Below are positions 63,001-64,000 of a stretch of 64,000 nucleotides of DNA, one piece after another. Under the pieces are notes generated by a model. It ran no database searches, was not told the DNA's origin, and saw nothing but the letters and a program-made list of their open reading frames with translations. The translations under genes were made by a program, and so were the position numbers. This DNA is from Planctomycetaceae bacterium (GTDB taxonomy: Bacteria; Planctomycetota; Planctomycetia; Pirellulales; Pirellulaceae), in assembly GCA_007694185.1 (NCBI GenBank), contig RECD01000135.1, positions 124,001-188,000 of the forward strand. The letters are read 5' to 3'. Each line of letters begins with the position of its first letter. The stretch's first letter is position 1.

Positions 63001-64000
63001 CGATCGGCCGAAAGGCCTGCAATACCCCCTCATCCGTCGACACCAACAACCAGCCGTTGGCGACGACCAATCCCATCGCCCGCCCCACGACCGCATGAAC
63101 CCAGATCAATTCACCCGTCTCCGCCGAATAGGCCCGCACCTCGTCGTTGCCTCCGGCATACAAAACGCCGCCCGCCTTGATCAGCTCATGAGGACAACCA
63201 CAATCGACCGCCCAAACGATCCGCCCTTCGCCCCGATCCATCGCGGCCAACTTCTCACCGTCCAACAGGTAGGCCATCCCACCGTCGACGACCACCGCGG
63301 TCCCTCGCTCAAAACTGGCGACCTTCTCCCGTGTCGAAGTCCGCGACTGCGTGATCCAGCCCCCTTTGTTTCCCGGCCCGTGAAAGATCTCGTCGGTATC
63401 CGTCAACAGGACGAACGAGCCGCCACCCCCCTCCATCAGCGGCCCGATCGGCTCACCATCCGCCCGCGCGAACAGTTGCGGGGCCGCCCTCCCCTGCGGC
63501 GCGATCAAATGGCTCGCAGACAAGAGCATCGCCCCCTCGAGCGTCCAACCGCGTCCCAAGTCGCGTCGCCATGCGACTTCGCCATCGTCGAGCCGCAGCG
63601 CGACCAAGTCGGTCCCCAACCAGGGAAACATCCCCGCCGCGACGATGCCCACACCCCGTTCCTCATCGACCAACACCCCCGTTCGCACCGGCCACAAGGA
63701 ACAGATCCGGTTGTCGTTCAGGAACGCGTCCGGAGCGTCGTGTACCCGCACCCGCCAACGCAGTTCCCCCGCCAAATCGAGGGCGTACACGCAGCCGTCG
63801 TCGCTGCCAAAGTAAAGCGTTTCGCCGTGAACCGTCGGCGCGATCCGAATCGGACCATCCGCGGTGAACCGCCATCGCTCGGCGCCGTCCGCCAACCCGA
63901 GGCACCGCAACGTGTCGTCTTGCGTCGACGGCAGCAACACCGCGTCGCCCCAGACGATCGGATGATTGACCGGGTCGTAATTCCGCATCGACCGCAAGCC
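60056..64000 (-). CDS. Giant PQQ-like propeller/LamG/methyltransferase-fold protein (5' end cut)
   Basis: At least 1313 residues are visible and the N-terminus, presumably with a signal peptide, lies beyond the window. Four regions follow. The first is a PQQ-type beta-propeller (1-330, repeats such as GCVYALDLAGELRWRVRV). The second is a LamG/concanavalin-like domain (about 410-590, TAMAWVRIDRP, GSWHLVVGTYDGMEAKLYVDG, LNEVRVYDRAVTAAEV). The third is a fibronectin-like stretch (about 620-710, IRWWTETPQASRIEL). The fourth is a Rossmann SAM-methyltransferase-like segment (about 735-865, GLVWGAADGGRFAEAL, DVVLVDSDPGRV) whose SAM loop is atypical. A second propeller (about 880-1280) closes the protein, with CSCGGW near the end. 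Planctomycetes carry similar secreted proteins; role unknown. It is the first visible gene of the ABC operon. Confidence 0.82.
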   Translation of the reverse strand, partial: GLRSMRNYDPVNHPIVWGDAVLLPSTQDDTLRCLGLADGAERWRFTADGPIRIAPTVHGETLYFGSDDGCVYALDLAGELRWRVRVHDAPDAFLNDNRICSLWPVRTGVLVDEERGVGIVAAGMFPWLGTDLVALRLDDGEVAWRRDLGRGWTLEGAMLLSASHLIAPQGRAAPQLFARADGEPIGPLMEGGGGSFVLLTDTDEIFHGPGNKGGWITQSRTSTREKVASFERGTAVVVDGGMAYLLDGEKLAAMDRGEGRIVWAVDCGCPHELIKAGGVLYAGGNDEVRAYSAETGELIWVHAVVGRAMGLVVANGWLLVSTDEGVLQAFRPIGEPQSHGVEESIAGAPAAWGELAPAPEPVADDDEHLLDRWVFHADRLVGVGPKRDRYEVRTLVAGGERGNPAPLTRGAKIVQAGTEQALLLDGVTEAAIADDFKAVLRPTGAMTAMAWVRIDRPIPWGGIVGAMQDNGDFEKGWILGYRDDRFGFAVNGVEGPDRLTWVMSDRSRFRPGSWHLVVGTYDGMEAKLYVDGEQVAVSRDQRGELQYPPAAPYHVGAYKDDDEHFFAEGQLNEVRVYDRAVTAAEVRQWQVEKADRFPGPATELELSARSQYQGAIRSEIDRGPFIDFPRSRQARIRWWTETPQASRIELQEHPTSAAELRSVGDGEATTEHVAILEPIRPHEVLKFRILHQRGGEEFETGWIECDGHFDFNRPPLAASELTEDLLERGRAALAASGHREPRGLGLVWGAADGGRFAEALARAGDVDVVLVDSDPGRVMAARRRLLDVGVYGRPVSVRLVNEAADIGLPDGTADFLFVDPAADASVLEGMRAIPLGVWLAKLQPGGTGLLTESAWDVGALQAAGMTRAEGGSGWRFVAPSPDGSAPWTHMYGDGSNAAYAGETLSGAKRQEDFRVVWAGRPGPRYQSDRGNRKPAPLAAGGRLYMQGLRRVICLDAYNGTVLWGLELPEALRFNVPRDCANWCADDERLYVAARGRLLVIDGVTGEVVEQREIPDERRGSWDWGFLAHEDDRVIGSGVAKGNTFTEFWGAEHWYDSQDGEHAKKLCSDFLFGTYRETGDPVWRFEDGLIVNPTITISDGKIFFLVSRDEGLRAGESRRLGGEAFWGNMHLVALDAATGEKLWDVPARPMEGKSAVYLAAAEGKLVLTTSKDGAFGVYALDMADGKPIWRGKFDWEVDHHGKHLSRPAIVEGKIYLRPLTLDLASGAVLSEAFPGGHQCGTYSASRDALFLRAGELAIWDRDSGEATRWDRARPDCWISTIPALGMLLSPEGGGGCSCGGWIETSMGFAPISVAR

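Overview
The window is high-GC bacterial chromosome with the character of a planctomycete, most likely of the Pirellula/Rhodopirellula group. That placement is an inference from gene content. The indicators are the small basic protein typical of the PVC superphylum (1846-2070), a lysine-rich histone H1-like protein, many secreted proteins and lipoproteins with planctomycete-type architectures (PQQ-like propeller plus LamG, DUF11, neutral ceramidase-like), DUF-rich single-gene transcription units, and frequent GTG/TTG starts with weak Shine-Dalgarno sequences. I saw no insertion sequence, prophage, CRISPR array or rRNA. There is one tRNA (Ser, anticodon TGA).

Layout. 0-3.8 kb: an SF1 helicase cut by the window edge, the PVC small basic protein and a THUMP-like methyltransferase. 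3.8-11.6 kb, mostly minus strand: HtrA protease, glutamate dehydrogenase, D-2-hydroxyacid dehydrogenase, then (after the tRNA) a ceramidase-like hydrolase, an esterase and a DUF4416 protein. 11.7-16.4 kb, plus: aminotransferase, DUF58, C45 acyltransferase-like, DUF2760. 16.4-19.4 kb: DUF429 protein, an orphan trpB, UPF0173 hydrolase. 19.4-31.7 kb, minus: a large MMPL transporter, an MFS transporter, a TAXI-TRAP transporter operon with DUF952, and ComEC. 31.9-33.3 kb: M50 protease and the H1-like protein. 33.4-42.1 kb, minus: Mrp ATPase, a degenerate sigma54-activator-like protein coupled to a small unknown, an SDR epimerase, and three secreted proteins or lipoproteins of which two are paralogues. 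42.4-45.2 kb: two convergent secreted proteins.

45.3-50.0 kb holds the most interesting unit: a squalene/hopene-cyclase-like class II terpene cyclase with an intact DxDD motif, then a DUF116-polyprenyl diphosphate synthase fusion, then a chorismate-lyase-like protein whose start overlaps the previous stop. Together they could make a cyclised isoprenoid, possibly joined to an aromatic acid; that pathway is my inference. 50.0-56.6 kb is a complete tripartite RND efflux set (TolC-like, adaptor, pump). 56.6-64.0 kb is a tightly packed minus-strand operon: a giant propeller/LamG/methyltransferase-fold protein running off the window, a membrane-anchored unknown, a FtsX-type permease and its ABC ATPase.

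Many neighbouring genes overlap by 1-8 bases (28094, 34962, 49416, 53458, 58471), which suggests translational coupling. Two convergent pairs overlap by about 40 bases at their 3' ends. Start sites were chosen by hand from domain boundaries, signal peptides and Shine-Dalgarno sequences, and several remain uncertain.
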